A DNA stretch of 12,179 nt from Parachlorella kessleri (GCA_001598975.1 BBXU01002514.1:1-12179), one strand, 5' to 3'. Positions 1-8,069 are shown, counted from the first letter of the stretch. The notes: a model not told the origin generated them from the letters alone. Translations and numbers: made by a program.

Positions 1-10
1 CACACACACA
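1..10. repeat. CA microsatellite at the left window edge
   Basis: Five CA units open the window, within the end of the NAT10 intron whose acceptor is CAG at 29-31. The right edge (12172-12179) is a run of eight Cs. Low-complexity sequence at both ends suggests the contig was broken there. Confidence 0.6.
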
Positions 11-31
11 CCGGGTGCTCCCTGTGTGCAG

Positions 32-2238
32 GCGTACGCCAGCAGCCTGGTGGACCACCACCTGATCCAGGACCTGGTGCCCCCCCCTGGCCCGCGCCTA
101 CCTGGCCGGCCGCATCCCCGCCCCGCTCTCCTACACCCAGGCCGCCATCCTGGTGTGCGTGGGACTGCAGCAGCACGACATCGCCAAGGTAGGGGTTTCA
201 TTGATTTGGTGTTTCTGGGACTGCAGCAGCACGACATCGCCAAGGTGGGGCCTAGACATCGGTTGTTTCTGGGTCTGCTGGTTTACCATTTGCGTGTTTG
301 TTTTCTTGGCAACACCACTTCCGTTGTGACGAGGAGAAGAGAACCTCCTGTGCCGTGCCAAGCCCCGTTGGCATGCATTGTTGCTGTCGCCGGTGGTGTC
401 CAAGAAGGTCTTACCGTGCTGTTTGACAGTGCGGCTTAGAGGGTGTTGTTGGCTGGAAAGTGGCTCTGTTGAGCGCAGGTCGAGGCCGACCTGGGGCTGC
501 CGGCGTCCCAGGTGCTGGCGCTGTTTGCCAAGGCGATCCGGCGGCTGCACGGCCACCTGCGGGCGGCCAAGGAGGCTGAGGTGGCGCGGGTGCTGCCGCG
601 GGCGGCGCCGGCGCTCGCGGGGGGCGAGGCGCTGGCGCCGCACGAGGCTGACATGGACCAGGAGCTGGACGAGGCAGCCAAGGTTAGTAATCGATGTTTG
701 CTGTGTTACTGGTGGGAGGCTTTGATCGGGTGGGTGCGGGGTGGAGCAGGGTAGGCCAGACGAGGCAGCCAAGGTCGGTGCTCCCTGGACACCCTGAGAT
801 GAGAGACCCGGGGCCACCTGCTCATGCAGGCTAGGCCACCTGCCCAGAGAGTGTCATGTGGGCTTCGTAACCAAATCCTTTCCACACTTGCCGCTGGTAC
901 GCCTAGCAGTACGCTGGGTGTACAGCCTCTGCTACCTGCCCAGAGCAGCGTGTGTCGTGCTGGACTGCGCTGTATGGCATGCTGACTGCCGCCGTACCGC
1001 GGCGACGCTGCTGGACGCCACCGACCTGGAGCACTTTGCATTGTACTGAACTGTACCGTATGCCGACCATCCTTGTAGCGACGGTGCACCGCAGGCGATC
1101 CAGGACGAGATGCGCGCCGCGCTGCTGGACGCCACCGACCTGGAGCAGTTTGCATTGTACTGCACCGTACCGCATGCCGACCGTCCTTGTACTGACGCCG
1201 TACCGCAGGCGATCCAGGACGAGATGCGCGCCGCGCTGCTGGACGCCACAGACTTGGAGCAGTTTGCCGTGCGCGGCAGCGAGGCAGACTTTGATGAGGC
1301 GGCGGGGCCGGGCGGCGCCGCGCTGCGGCCGGGCGGCATGCTGAGCGTCAAGGCGGCAGCGGGGGCGCGGCCGTCGCAGGTGGGTGCGGTGCTGGCTGGC
1401 TGTGCTGGTGGACCGGGACTGGATAGGCTATCCCATGCTGCGCAATGGGGGTACAAGTGGTAGTGCAAGTGTCGGTACGGTGGTGGGGTGGGGGCTTGGG
1501 GGCCGCTTGAGACTTTCCTGGAGGGGTCTGGCGAGCTTGTTGTGGGCGGCGCCGGGGCCCAAGGGGCAGCTGGCGGGGGCTGGCCCCAGCAGGGTGGGTC
1601 CTGCGAGGTAGGGGCTGGCTTTGCCTCACGCTGGCTTGTACAGCAAAAGGAAGCAGCCTATCCCGCGCATGCCGTAAGAGAGAGAGGCGTTGCCCGGCCG
1701 GGGGCGGCATTGTGCCCTGTGGGGATACACTCAGCCAGGCACTGCTGGGCTGCATGGGGGTGGGGCTGATGCAGAGCGCTGCTGTAATCACTTGGCAAGC
1801 GGGAGCAGTGCACGTGGCGGCTGCGCTGACAAGTATTGTTTGGCTGGGGACTGGCGTCGGGGTGGTCGTGTGACACATATCTACCCTGCGTCACGACCAT
1901 TGCTACTGACGAGGGTCCCAATGCACCACACCAGTGCAGCCTGGATACCCTGAATCAGGGGAGAGGTGATTAGGGTGGCAGGTAGTGCGAACAAGGGAGT
2001 GAGAGGTGGGCTGTACTGACTGGGAATACGGCTGGGTCTTGCCTGAGGTTATGTCCTGACACTCACAGCCGACTGAGTGCGGTTCCGCATCTATGTGCAG
2101 CAGCCCAACGGCGCGTCCAAGGGCGGCGGCAGCAGCCAGAAGGACGGGGGCGGCGGCAGCAGCAAGAAGAAAGGGCGGCCCGGGGACTCACGGGGCCCGG
2201 GCACAGGTGGCAAGCAGCAGAAGAAACAGAAGCGCTAG
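32..2238 (+). CDS. NAT10: RNA cytidine acetyltransferase (NAT10/Kre33 family), C-terminal part, 5' truncated
   Basis: Exons 32-188, 479-682, 1209-1379 and 2101-2238 (TAG stop), all bounded by AG and GT, encode the last ~222 residues. Later introns are phase 0. Family features seen in order: YASSLVDHHLIQDLVP and LSYTQAAILVCVGLQQHDIAK, then VEADLGLPASQVLALFAKAI, matching the C-terminal tRNA-binding-like domain; then DMDQELDEAAK, DATDLEQFAVRG, and a Gly/Lys-rich tail ending KQQKKQKR, like the basic nucleolar tail of NAT10. Known of the family: ATP- and acetyl-CoA-dependent N4-acetylation of cytidine in 18S rRNA and some tRNAs, in the nucleolus. The helicase and acetyltransferase domains lie upstream of the window. 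Exon 32-188 needs a one-base correction: a run of eight Cs at 80-87 shifts the frame, and seven Cs restore the family sequence. That is either an assembly error or a real lesion. Family assignment is firm; the phase of the first exon is assumed. Confidence 0.9.
80..87 (+). other. C8 homopolymer causing an apparent -/+1 frameshift in the NAT10 exon
   Basis: The exon reads ...DLVPP in frame up to base 85. One surplus C then shifts the frame. Reading from base 87 gives LARAYLAGRIPAPLSYTQ, which continues the NAT10-family alignment and reaches the donor at 189 in the phase the next exon requires (52 codons in total). Read literally, the sequence runs into a different frame after the C run. A homopolymer miscall is the simplest explanation. 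Confidence 0.85.
161..250 (+). repeat. Tandem copy of the 3' edge and donor of NAT10 exon 32-188
   Basis: Bases 161-190 (last 28 exon bases plus GT) recur exactly at 217-246 inside the intron, a period of 56 bp; the downstream G-rich tract is also similar. The copy keeps AAG|GT, so it is a potential second donor at 245. Using it would add 56 nt and shift the frame. The flank before the second copy (GTTTCTGGG) recurs again near 270-278. Otherwise the 189-478 intron holds no coding signal that I can see. Confidence 0.9.
668..775 (+). repeat. Short copy of the 3' edge and donor of NAT10 exon 479-682
   Basis: The 17 bases at 668-684, which span the exon end AAG|GT, recur exactly at 759-775 in the intron, 91 bp downstream. 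The copy is followed by CGG instead of TAG, so the donor is weaker. Using it would add 91 nt and shift the frame. Bases 776-988 of the intron contain a further short repeat (CTGCCCAGAG at about 839 and 933) but no exon. Confidence 0.75.
989..1264 (+). repeat. Three-unit tandem repeat running into the 5' edge of NAT10 exon 1209-1379
   Basis: Unit B (1095-1208) and the exon start (1209 onward) are nearly identical over the first 55 bases, a period of 114 bp, each preceded by ACCGCAG. A more diverged unit A (about 1002-1094) has lost about 20 bases of the exon-like start, has CGCGG where the acceptor was, and contains a stop at 1046-1048 (TGA). Units A and B share the rest of the unit (GTACCGYATGCCGACC). 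Unit B is open in the gene frame. A still weaker fourth unit may lie at about 935-988. Confidence 0.85.
1380..2100 (+). other. Last NAT10 intron (721 bp), no exon recognised
   Basis: The intron opens GTGGGT and closes CTATGTGCAG; the flanking exons join in phase 0. It holds a weak, gapped resemblance to the end of the preceding exon at about 1560-1603 and one member of the dispersed repeat family at 1971-2055. Open frames inside it show no family signal and give no splice-consistent exon that I can defend. Confidence 0.6.
1971..2055 (+). repeat. Dispersed repeat, copy R1
   Basis: Begins TAGGGTGGCAGGTAGTGCGA, continues with a GAGAGG...GCTGTACTG block and ends CTTGCCTGAG. The same ordered blocks occur at 8152-8260, and more degenerate copies at 8331-8425 and 8444-8530. 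This copy lies in an intron. It has no open frame and no clear terminal inverted repeats, so the element type is unknown. Confidence 0.7.
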
Positions 2239-2855
2239 TAGGGGTGTGTGTGGCGCTTGGCTTTCTGATTCCCTCCATGGTGAAAGTGGAGGCCGTGGTT
2301 GGGCGGGCGCTGATGGCAGCTGGAGAAGGAAGCAGGCCAGTCAAGTTCTTTGGTGCTGCCCTGCATGCTCGAGAGACATGAATATGTCAGCTCGCAGAGG
2401 AGCTGTGGGTGCATGCTGAAAGCCGTCGACAGGCCGACATCCGTGTGCCTTGCATGCCTAAGGGTCAGCGTGTACCTAGCTTGTGAGGTTCTTGCCCGTG
2501 TGGCTTACGTTCCGAACCCCTGCACAGGCACGAGACTTGGGTGTGTCGGCCTGCTCTCGTGCTGGCACTAGCCGTGCCCAACTGGGTTTCTTAGCTGATG
2601 TGTGTTGTTTCTGGCAGGACTGGCACCTTAGTTTTGAGATTTGCATGACTCATTTGCGAGGTCAGCATGCTCCGCTCCTGCTGCGCATCCAAAGCTAGCC
2701 CCACAGCAATTGAAACAGGAGCAGATCCACAAACCCATATCTACGAAATCAGCTTTGCCGCGCAACGGCTGCTTGGACGTTCTAGGCTTTCGCTGTGATC
2801 GCTTGCAATTGGCAGATCGACATGACAAGCGTCTAGAGGGGCGAAGCCTACTGTA
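2239..2855 (+). other. Spacer between NAT10 and the PIN gene: 3' UTR plus promoter/5' UTR
   Basis: The two genes point the same way and are 617 bp apart, so this stretch must hold the NAT10 3' end and the promoter and leader of the next gene. I see no convincing TATA box. The only TGTAA downstream of the NAT10 stop is at 2852-2856 and overlaps the next start codon. An in-frame TGA at 2823-2825 closes the upstream frame of the next gene. No coding or RNA gene is recognised here. Confidence 0.5.
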
Positions 2856-2856
2856 A
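2852..2856 (+). promoter_or_regulatory. TGTAA motif overlapping the PIN-gene start codon
   Basis: The sequence CTGTAATGAG places TGTAA, the usual polyadenylation signal of volvocine green algae, directly across the A of the ATG at 2856. It is the only TGTAA between the NAT10 stop and the next gene. It may be chance, or the NAT10 transcript may be processed at or past the start of the next gene. Confidence 0.25.
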
Positions 2857-5800
2857 TGAGCAGCAACTCTTTCACCATGCCAGGAGCACTGAGCTGCCCT
2901 GCCTCGCCTCCACCCACGGTCATCAGGCTGCCACAGCCCTGCGAGCTTGAAGTCACAGTCCCAGATGACACCTCCTGTGCAGCTGCCGTTGGCGCAACCC
3001 CAGCAGGACCAGCAGCTACAGATAGTAACAGGGACAAGAGGGACCAAGGCGCTCCCAAGGACACTCCTCGCAAGCTGGTACCTGACTTCATCCTGGCCAT
3101 GTGGCAGCACCTCAGCCCACGCAAGACACCCGTCAGAACGGCTGCGCTTGCCACAGCCACTGCCGGCAAGCCGTCAAAGCTGGGAGGTGGCACATGCACT
3201 GACGCTTTTCAGCCTGTGCCGCTCAGCGGGGTTCAAGCCGCTGTTGCAGCGTCGGCAGCAGCAGTTGGAGCAGCTCCCTCGCAAGAGGTGCTAGGGGTGA
3301 AGCGAGCTGAAGCTGAGGCACCCGCTGCCGCCACCGAGGGGCAGGGGCATGGTGAAGCTCATGTCGGCTCTAATTCGCTGGCAGAGGCCCAGCTACTCCG
3401 CTTTAATGGCACAGGCGCCACAGCAGCAGCAGTGCATGGGGTGCCAGCCTCAGCAGGCTTAGCAGGCACTACTGTGACTGCCAAGCCACCAGCAGTAACC
3501 CCAGCAGCGGCAGCGGCGGGGACAGAGCAGCGTAGAGGTGGTTGTGGGGGGAAGCAAGCCCAGGTGCAGTTGCCAGTGCAGGCTGCAGGGAGCGATGTGG
3601 AGGAAGGAGAGCTCCCTGTAAGCGGCCTAGCAGCCAAGCTAAACAATAGCTCCGACAGAGGTGCACTTGGTGCGTCAGCAGTGCAGCCGAAGGGGCATGC
3701 TTCCCTGGCGGCACCACTGGCTGCTGCGCCGGTGCCGGCGGCGGCTGCTGCCCCTACCCAAAGTGCCATTGTTGGGCTTCAGCTGCCGCTTGCGACCCCC
3801 CCTGCCGGCACGGGCAGCAGCATCACACTAGCCAGCAAAAGCGGCGACAGCGGCAGCAGTGTCCAGCCTGCCGCCACGCCCACGGCTGCTCCACAGTCAG
3901 CACCAAGCAGGCAAGTGAACGCTCCTGCCCAGGGCGGCAAGAGCCCCTCGAAAGCAACCCCTAGCAGCAAGGGGCAGCGGGCTCAGCAGGGGCCCAGCCA
4001 GCCTGCTGCGACTGCTGGGAAGAGGGACGCAAGCAAAGGCAAGGGCAAGGGGAGCAAGATGCTGGCAGCGTTGCGGCGGACGCTGCAGCCGGGCAAGGGC
4101 AGCAAAGAGACGAGCAGGTGAGGTACAATTTACAAGTGGGGGGAGGTGTGCGTGTGTGTGTGTGGTGGTGGTGGTGGTGGTGGAGGGTTGTATGCAGTAC
4201 CGGTGCGCCGGGCAACAAGGTGCAGCAAGGAGCTGGCGGTGCTGTGCGAGTAGTCCTCCACGCCCCAGCAAGCCCTTCATATACTGCGGCCGCCTCATGT
4301 GCGGCCGGTGGTGGCTACAGAGCAGCATCTGCATGGCGGTATTGAGTGTGTGGCAAGGCTTCATAACCCGGATGCGGCAGTGCTTGACATGTAGAGTGCG
4401 TACCGGACTAAGGCTTTTAGGCAGGGCCAGCGTGGCGGCACTGACTACAGGGTGAGGGTGAGAAGACGTGTATGCCCATGTTTGGTTCCCTGGGCCTCCC
4501 CCCCACCACAGACAAACACAAGAAAAGCTTCCCAAGCTCTCTTGATGTGCAGGCGGCCCAGCAGGCAGCGCTCCCCCTCGCCCGCCGCCGTCAGCACGCT
4601 GGTGGAAAGCATGGCGCAGCAGGCAGAGCAGCTCCAGCAGCAGCTGGAAGCTCTCACGCTGGCGGCCAGCGGGCGCAGCGGCGGCAGCGATGCTGACAGT
4701 GGCACTGACAGCGATGGGGAGGGCGAGGGCGCTAGGGCGCAAGCGCCAGGTGAGCAGGCGGCATGGGTAGTAGTGAGGCTGACAGTGGCACTGACCGCGA
4801 TGGGGAAGGACCCAGGCTGCAAGCAGCAGTTGGGCAGGGGGCATGAGCCATGCTACTCTGCTTGGGTATCCTTTCGTGGGTGACGTGCTAAGTGCTAAGA
4901 CATCAGGGGTTGCAGGAGAGCACCCACCTCTACCTAGCCATGGGACGCTGCTCACTAGAGCCAAGCACGCCACCCCAGGAGCATGCATCAGAGAGTAGGA
5001 ACAAAGGCGGTTATCCAGGACTCACCCATGGACGTGGTTCACATCCTTCACTGCATGGAGGTCCCTGGTGCCCCCTACCACGTGCCCAGGCTAGCACCAT
5101 GAGAGGTGGCACCAGCAACTCTGCCTTAATGAACCAGCAGCCGCCTCCATGGACTCCTTCCACCCCTGTGTTAACACCCTAGCCATGGTGATGGCCTGGT
5201 GATCCCAATTCTGCAACCAGCAAGCCAGGCAGCTCCAGTGGCCGCCGCATGACCAGCACTCTCGGGAATCGTACTCAATGCAGTCACAAAATTCTGTGAT
5301 GCGAATTGGTGACTGTGACTGCTGATTTCTGCCCTGCAGGCCAAGACAGCGGCGGCAGCGGGGGCGCTGACGTGGCCCAGCAGCTGGCCACGCTGTCCAG
5401 CCAGCTGAGCCAGCTCACGCTGTGCCTGCACAGCATGCAGGGCATGCGGAGCGCGGGCGCCAACCCGTTTACCGCCGCTCTCAGCGTGCAGCAGCCCCCA
5501 GCAGCACCGGGCTCAGACATTGCGTGAGTTGCTTTGAGTTCGTCACGCTGGGTGCTGTCTTTAGACCTGGCCTGGGGCCACGTTAAGGAGCCCAGCTATG
5601 GGCAGATGGCTGCTGAGCATGCTGTCAGCCATGCTACATAAGCCCGCAAGGCCATCAAGGACGTCTCGCTGTCAAGGCAACAACTACTCTCAGGTTGCCT
5701 GGCGCACCATTGCCACCCTTGCGACGGCGGGGACCGGGTCTGTGTGTGTTCGACAGACAGGGATGTGCACACCGTGCTGCAGTGCTTGACGGATCTGTCC

Positions 5801-8069
5801 ATCTCCAAATTCAGCTCAGTGAGGCAGCGGTGAGACTACTCAGAACCTTGTGCCTGCGTGCAGGGGCCGGCTGTTTGTCGTGTTTGACACCAACATGCTC
5901 ATCCACTACCTGGACGTTGTGAGGGACTGGTGGAGGGCCCTGCTGGCACAGGACAGCGCCAACATCGCCTTGCTCATGCCCCTGGTAAAGACAGCGCCAA
6001 CATTGCCCCTTGCTCATGGCCCTGGTAAAGGGCTGCTCGGCGACTCATGCCTGTGACTCATCCCTGTTCTGGTCCCCATGAAAAGACGCTCCGTGGGAGG
6101 ACCTGCTGCCCGTTTTGAGCACCAACAGTGCCTGCCTTGTTAAAGCGTCTAGCTTGACGGGATATTCCAGGAGTGCCGATGGTCGTCAAACACAGCCCAC
6201 AGCTGCGCAGAAGGGGCTGATGGCTGCCGCCCAACTTTGTGCAGGCAGTGATATGGGAGCTGGATGGGCTGAAGAATAGCATCAGGAACTACTTCACGGC
6301 ACGCAGGGCGACGCACTTCCTGCATGAGGAGGTGCTGGGGAAGTGGCAGTACCGGGGACAGAGGTGGGTGTACCTAAAGTTCCTGCATGGGGAGAGGTTA
6401 CCTAAAGTTCCTGCACGAGGAGGTGCTGGGCAAGCGGCAGTACCAGGGCAAGAGGTGGGTCTTACCTACATGAAAGCGCTGGGCAAGCGTCAGTATCGGG
6501 GCCAGAGGTGGGTCTGACCTGCCTGAAAGCGCTGGGCAGGGGCAGTACCGAGGCCAGAGGTGGGTCTCATCGGGGGAGGTGCCTGGGACAAGCGGCAGTA
6601 TCGGGGCCAGAGGTGCGGCTGGTTGGTGTGGGACCGCTCCAGCACTGAGCGATTCGCAGCATGAGCTCCCCCGGTATCGGTACTGCACTTAGAAGTCTCG
6701 TCAACACATGAGGCATGAGGCCTGCAGGGGCTGCCTTCCCTGACTGGCATGCTAGGATGCACAGGATCTGATTCTCTAGGGGCGGCAGGGACGGCAAGCC
6801 CAAGCTTCGTTGCAGCCCCGGGGGAGTCCGCAGTTGCTAGGTAGCATGCTTGGATGCAAGGATCAGATTCTGTGGCGGCCGCAGGGAGGATGAGCTCTAT
6901 CACGGCTACAGCCCCCGCGGGGATGACGGCATTGTGCACTGCATGCTGTACATGCGGGCACGAGGGGCGCAGGTGGGGCCCTTGTCACGCATGCATGCTG
7001 TATACCGTTGCTGTATGTCCCATTGTTTGTATAATTGTCGATGTGCCCAGCATGTGGGCACGAAGGGCTGTCTAACATTCCCATGGCTTCTTGCAAGCTT
7101 TGAAATGTGTGCAGCCGGTGTGGTGCGCGGTATGCAAACCCCTGTGGGCATGGCAGGCATCTGAGGGCCCTGCTAATGCATCATGGCAGCATCACCAACA
7201 TACGGCTGTACATTGTTTGTCCTTGCTAGGGTGGCATCCGCATCGGTGGGCCAAGAATGTTTCCAATGCCCGAGGGTTAGAATTCCTCTTCCAAAAACTG
7301 AGAGCACCTGTAGCCGCAAAAAAAACCTATTGAGCCTGTTCCTGTTCCCAGCAAGAATATACGCCCTGTCAGTACCGCTCGCCCCTACCTCTCCTCAACT
7401 CGCATCGCTCCCCCCAGTCAGTTGGACCCCTGCCTTCTGCTTTCCGTGGCTGAAGGTTGAGCTGTGTTCCGGGGACCTCAACCTGCAGCTGTAAAAGGGC
7501 TCCAGCTGGGTTACTAAGGGTTACCTCGGCGTTCCTCCTTTCTGTGGCTGTAGGTGGAGCTGTGCACCGAGGACCTCAACCTGCAGCTGCGTGCAGCCAC
7601 CGAGGGCATGGCCTACTACCCCCACCGCGCTGCGCTGCCCACGCTGCGCTGGCACCTGGCACAGCAGCAGTACCACGCCCAGTACCGCCGGCAGCAACAG
7701 CAGCAGCAGCTGCCTGCCGGCCAGCCCCAACGACAGGCGGCAGGGCCGGCGCTGCAGCAGCCAGGGCCGCTGCTGGCCCCGCAGCCGCAGCAGGCGACTC
7801 AAGTACAGGCAGTACAGGCAGGGGTGTCCTCCCGCCCTGTGTTGAGCCGCTGGGACATCCCTCCAAGCGGGAAAGAGAACGACGGTGGTGGCATGGCCTT
7901 AGCTACTTGCAGTGTTGGCCAGAGCAAGGCAGCCCCAACAACCGCAGGCCGACACGAGGCGCCTGTCGGCAAGCCAGCGGTGCTGGATAGGGCGCCGGCG
8001 CCCACCGCTGCCGCAGCCAGGGCGCCGCTGCCTTCCCTCCACCCCGCTTACCTGCAAGGGAAGCGGTGA
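2856..8069 (+). CDS. PIN-domain protein of SWT1/SMG6 type, putative endoribonuclease (complete, 7 exons, 828 aa)
   Basis: Exons 2856-4117, 4553-4749, 5340-5523, 5864-5984, 6245-6363, 6885-6972, 7554-8069 join through GT-AG introns in one frame. ATG 2856 is the first after an in-frame TGA at 2823. Residues 1-420 are Ala/Ser/Pro/Gly-rich and disordered, with DFILAMWQHLSPRKTP at 78-92 and a Lys-rich stretch at 389-416. Residues 432-457 and 497-516 are Gln/Leu-rich and helical, separated by an acidic DSGTDSDGEGEG segment. The PIN domain spans about 548-676: LFVVFDTNMLIHYLDVV (D556), LMPLAVIWELDGLKNS (E593), ARRATHFLHE, GDDGIVHC (D641/D642), VELCTEDLNLQL (D664). These are the metal-binding acidic positions, so the nuclease is predicted active. 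The tail is Gln-rich. SWT1 proteins act in nuclear mRNA quality control and SMG6 in nonsense-mediated decay. The order and wording of motifs fit SWT1 best, but orthology is not established. The GTGAGG at the stop codon leaves a further 3' exon possible. Confidence 0.82.
4088..4233 (+). repeat. Weak copy of the 3' edge of PIN-gene exon 2856-4117
   Basis: Exon bases from 4088 (GCCGGGCAAGGGCAGCAAAG) resemble intron bases from 4207 (GCCGGGCAACAAGGTGCAGC), with a three-base and a one-base gap, about 119 bp downstream. The donor itself is not preserved in the copy. Low-complexity bias could contribute, so this is the least certain of the junction copies. Confidence 0.4.
4147..4184 (+). repeat. Compound microsatellite (GT)n(GGT)n
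   Basis: An alternating GT tract with one GC interruption passes directly into about seven GGT units, in the first intron of the PIN gene, 30 bp after the donor. The rest of this 435-bp intron (to 4552) has no recognised gene. Confidence 0.9.
4689..4850 (+). repeat. Tandem copy of the 3' edge of PIN-gene exon 4553-4749
   Basis: Exon bases from 4689 (GCTGACAGTGGCACTGACAG onward, offset three) recur from 4775 in the intron, a period of 86 bp. The match continues with gaps through the GATGGGGA block, the CAAGC block and past the donor to GGGGGCATGAG near 4847. In the copy the donor CAGGTGAGC has become CAGTTGGGC and is inactive. The remaining intron to 5339 holds only short open frames without family signal. 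Confidence 0.8.
5729..5895 (+). repeat. Diverged copy of the 5' edge of the first PIN exon (5864)
   Basis: Intron bases 5729-5762 resemble the exon start at 5863-5896. A GGGG(A)CCGG block is followed by a T/G-rich run and GTGTT(T/C)GACA, about 134 bp upstream. Conceptually the intron copy reads PGLCVFDRQGCAH against exon GRLFVVFDTNMLIH, keeping the VFD core. The match needs gaps, so it is tentative. Confidence 0.45.
5952..6030 (+). repeat. Tandem copy of the 3' edge and donor of PIN exon 5864-5984
   Basis: The 39 bases at 5952-5990, which include the exon end and GTAAAG, are repeated immediately at 5990-6030 with four differences (one substitution, a C-to-G change and two inserted bases). 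The donor CCCTG|GTAAAG is intact in both copies. Using the second donor (exon end 6024) would add 40 nt and break the frame, so the first copy is chosen. Confidence 0.9.
6318..6616 (+). repeat. Five-unit tandem array of the exon 3' edge plus splice donor (PIN exon 6245-6363)
   Basis: Unit 1 is the true exon end (6331-6370), with donor CAGAG|GTGGGT. Units follow at about 6408-6460, 6475-6513, 6529-6565 and 6578-6616. Each has a GGTGCTGGG- or GCGCTGGG-like start, GGCAGTA(C/T)C, GGGGCCAGAGGT, and a donor-like GT. The AGGT positions are 6362, 6453, 6506, 6558 and 6611: spacings of 91, 53, 52 and 53. Unit 5 ends GGTGCGG instead of GGTGGGT. Only the first donor gives the PIN frame joined to 6885. 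The third gives an in-frame extension. Confidence 0.9.
6747..6895 (+). repeat. Copy of the acceptor region and 5' edge of PIN exon 6885-6972
   Basis: Bases 6747-6795 match 6843-6891 at most positions, a period of 96 bp. Shared blocks are GCATGCT(A/T)GGATGCA, GGATC(T/A)GATTCT and GGCGG-(CC)-GCAGGGA. The upstream copy keeps a CAG acceptor at 6786-6788, so the duplication spans intron end and exon start. The exon-like part of the copy diverges soon after the acceptor. Confidence 0.8.
6951..7070 (+). repeat. Copy of the 3' edge of PIN exon 6885-6972
   Basis: Exon bases 6951-6970 (CATGCGGGCACGAGGGGCGC) recur as CATGTGGGCACGAAGGGCTG at 7051-7070 in the intron, with four differences at a period of 100 bp. 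The donor is lost in the copy. A CATGCATGCTGTATACCG stretch at 6990-7007 also echoes exon bases 6941-6955. Bases 7071-7430 of the intron hold an 8-A run near 7318-7325 and nothing else recognised. Confidence 0.65.
7433..7590 (+). repeat. Copy of the acceptor and 5' edge of the last PIN exon (7554)
   Basis: Bases 7436-7492 match 7534-7590, a period of 98 bp: a CCTTCTG/TCCTTTC tract, GTGGCTG(A/T)AGGT(T/G)GAGCTGTG, then GGACCTCAACCTGCAGCTG, which is exact. In the upstream copy the acceptor TAG is AAG and the exon-like part ends in TAA. It is therefore a dead duplicate of the PIN motif-IV exon start. Confidence 0.88.

Noticed and set aside
131..817. Minus-strand open frame of 228 codons
   Set aside because: It is antisense to two NAT10 exons and an intron. 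Its content mirrors the duplicated exon edges and it has no independent family signal.
989..1264. CRISPR-like regular repeat
   Set aside because: The units are direct tandem copies of ~100 bp that include exon sequence, without short repeats alternating with unique spacers; the context is eukaryotic.
1488..1769. Extra NAT10 exon in the last intron
   Set aside because: The Gly-rich open frame has no resemblance to the family tail and no paired acceptor and donor preserving the phase-0 join between 1379 and 2101.
3897..4988. Long minus-strand open frame of 363 codons
   Set aside because: It is a shadow of the GC-rich first two PIN-gene exons; the His/Thr-rich segment is just the reverse of the GT/GGT microsatellite.
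4892..5182. Open frame of 96 codons in the PIN-gene intron 4750-5339
   Set aside because: Composition looks random, it has no splice-consistent joins to the flanking exons, and the exons on either side join in phase without it.
7318..7325. Poly(A) tract as evidence of a retroposed copy
   Set aside because: It is only eight A residues in an intron, with no adjacent processed-gene sequence and no flanking direct repeats seen.
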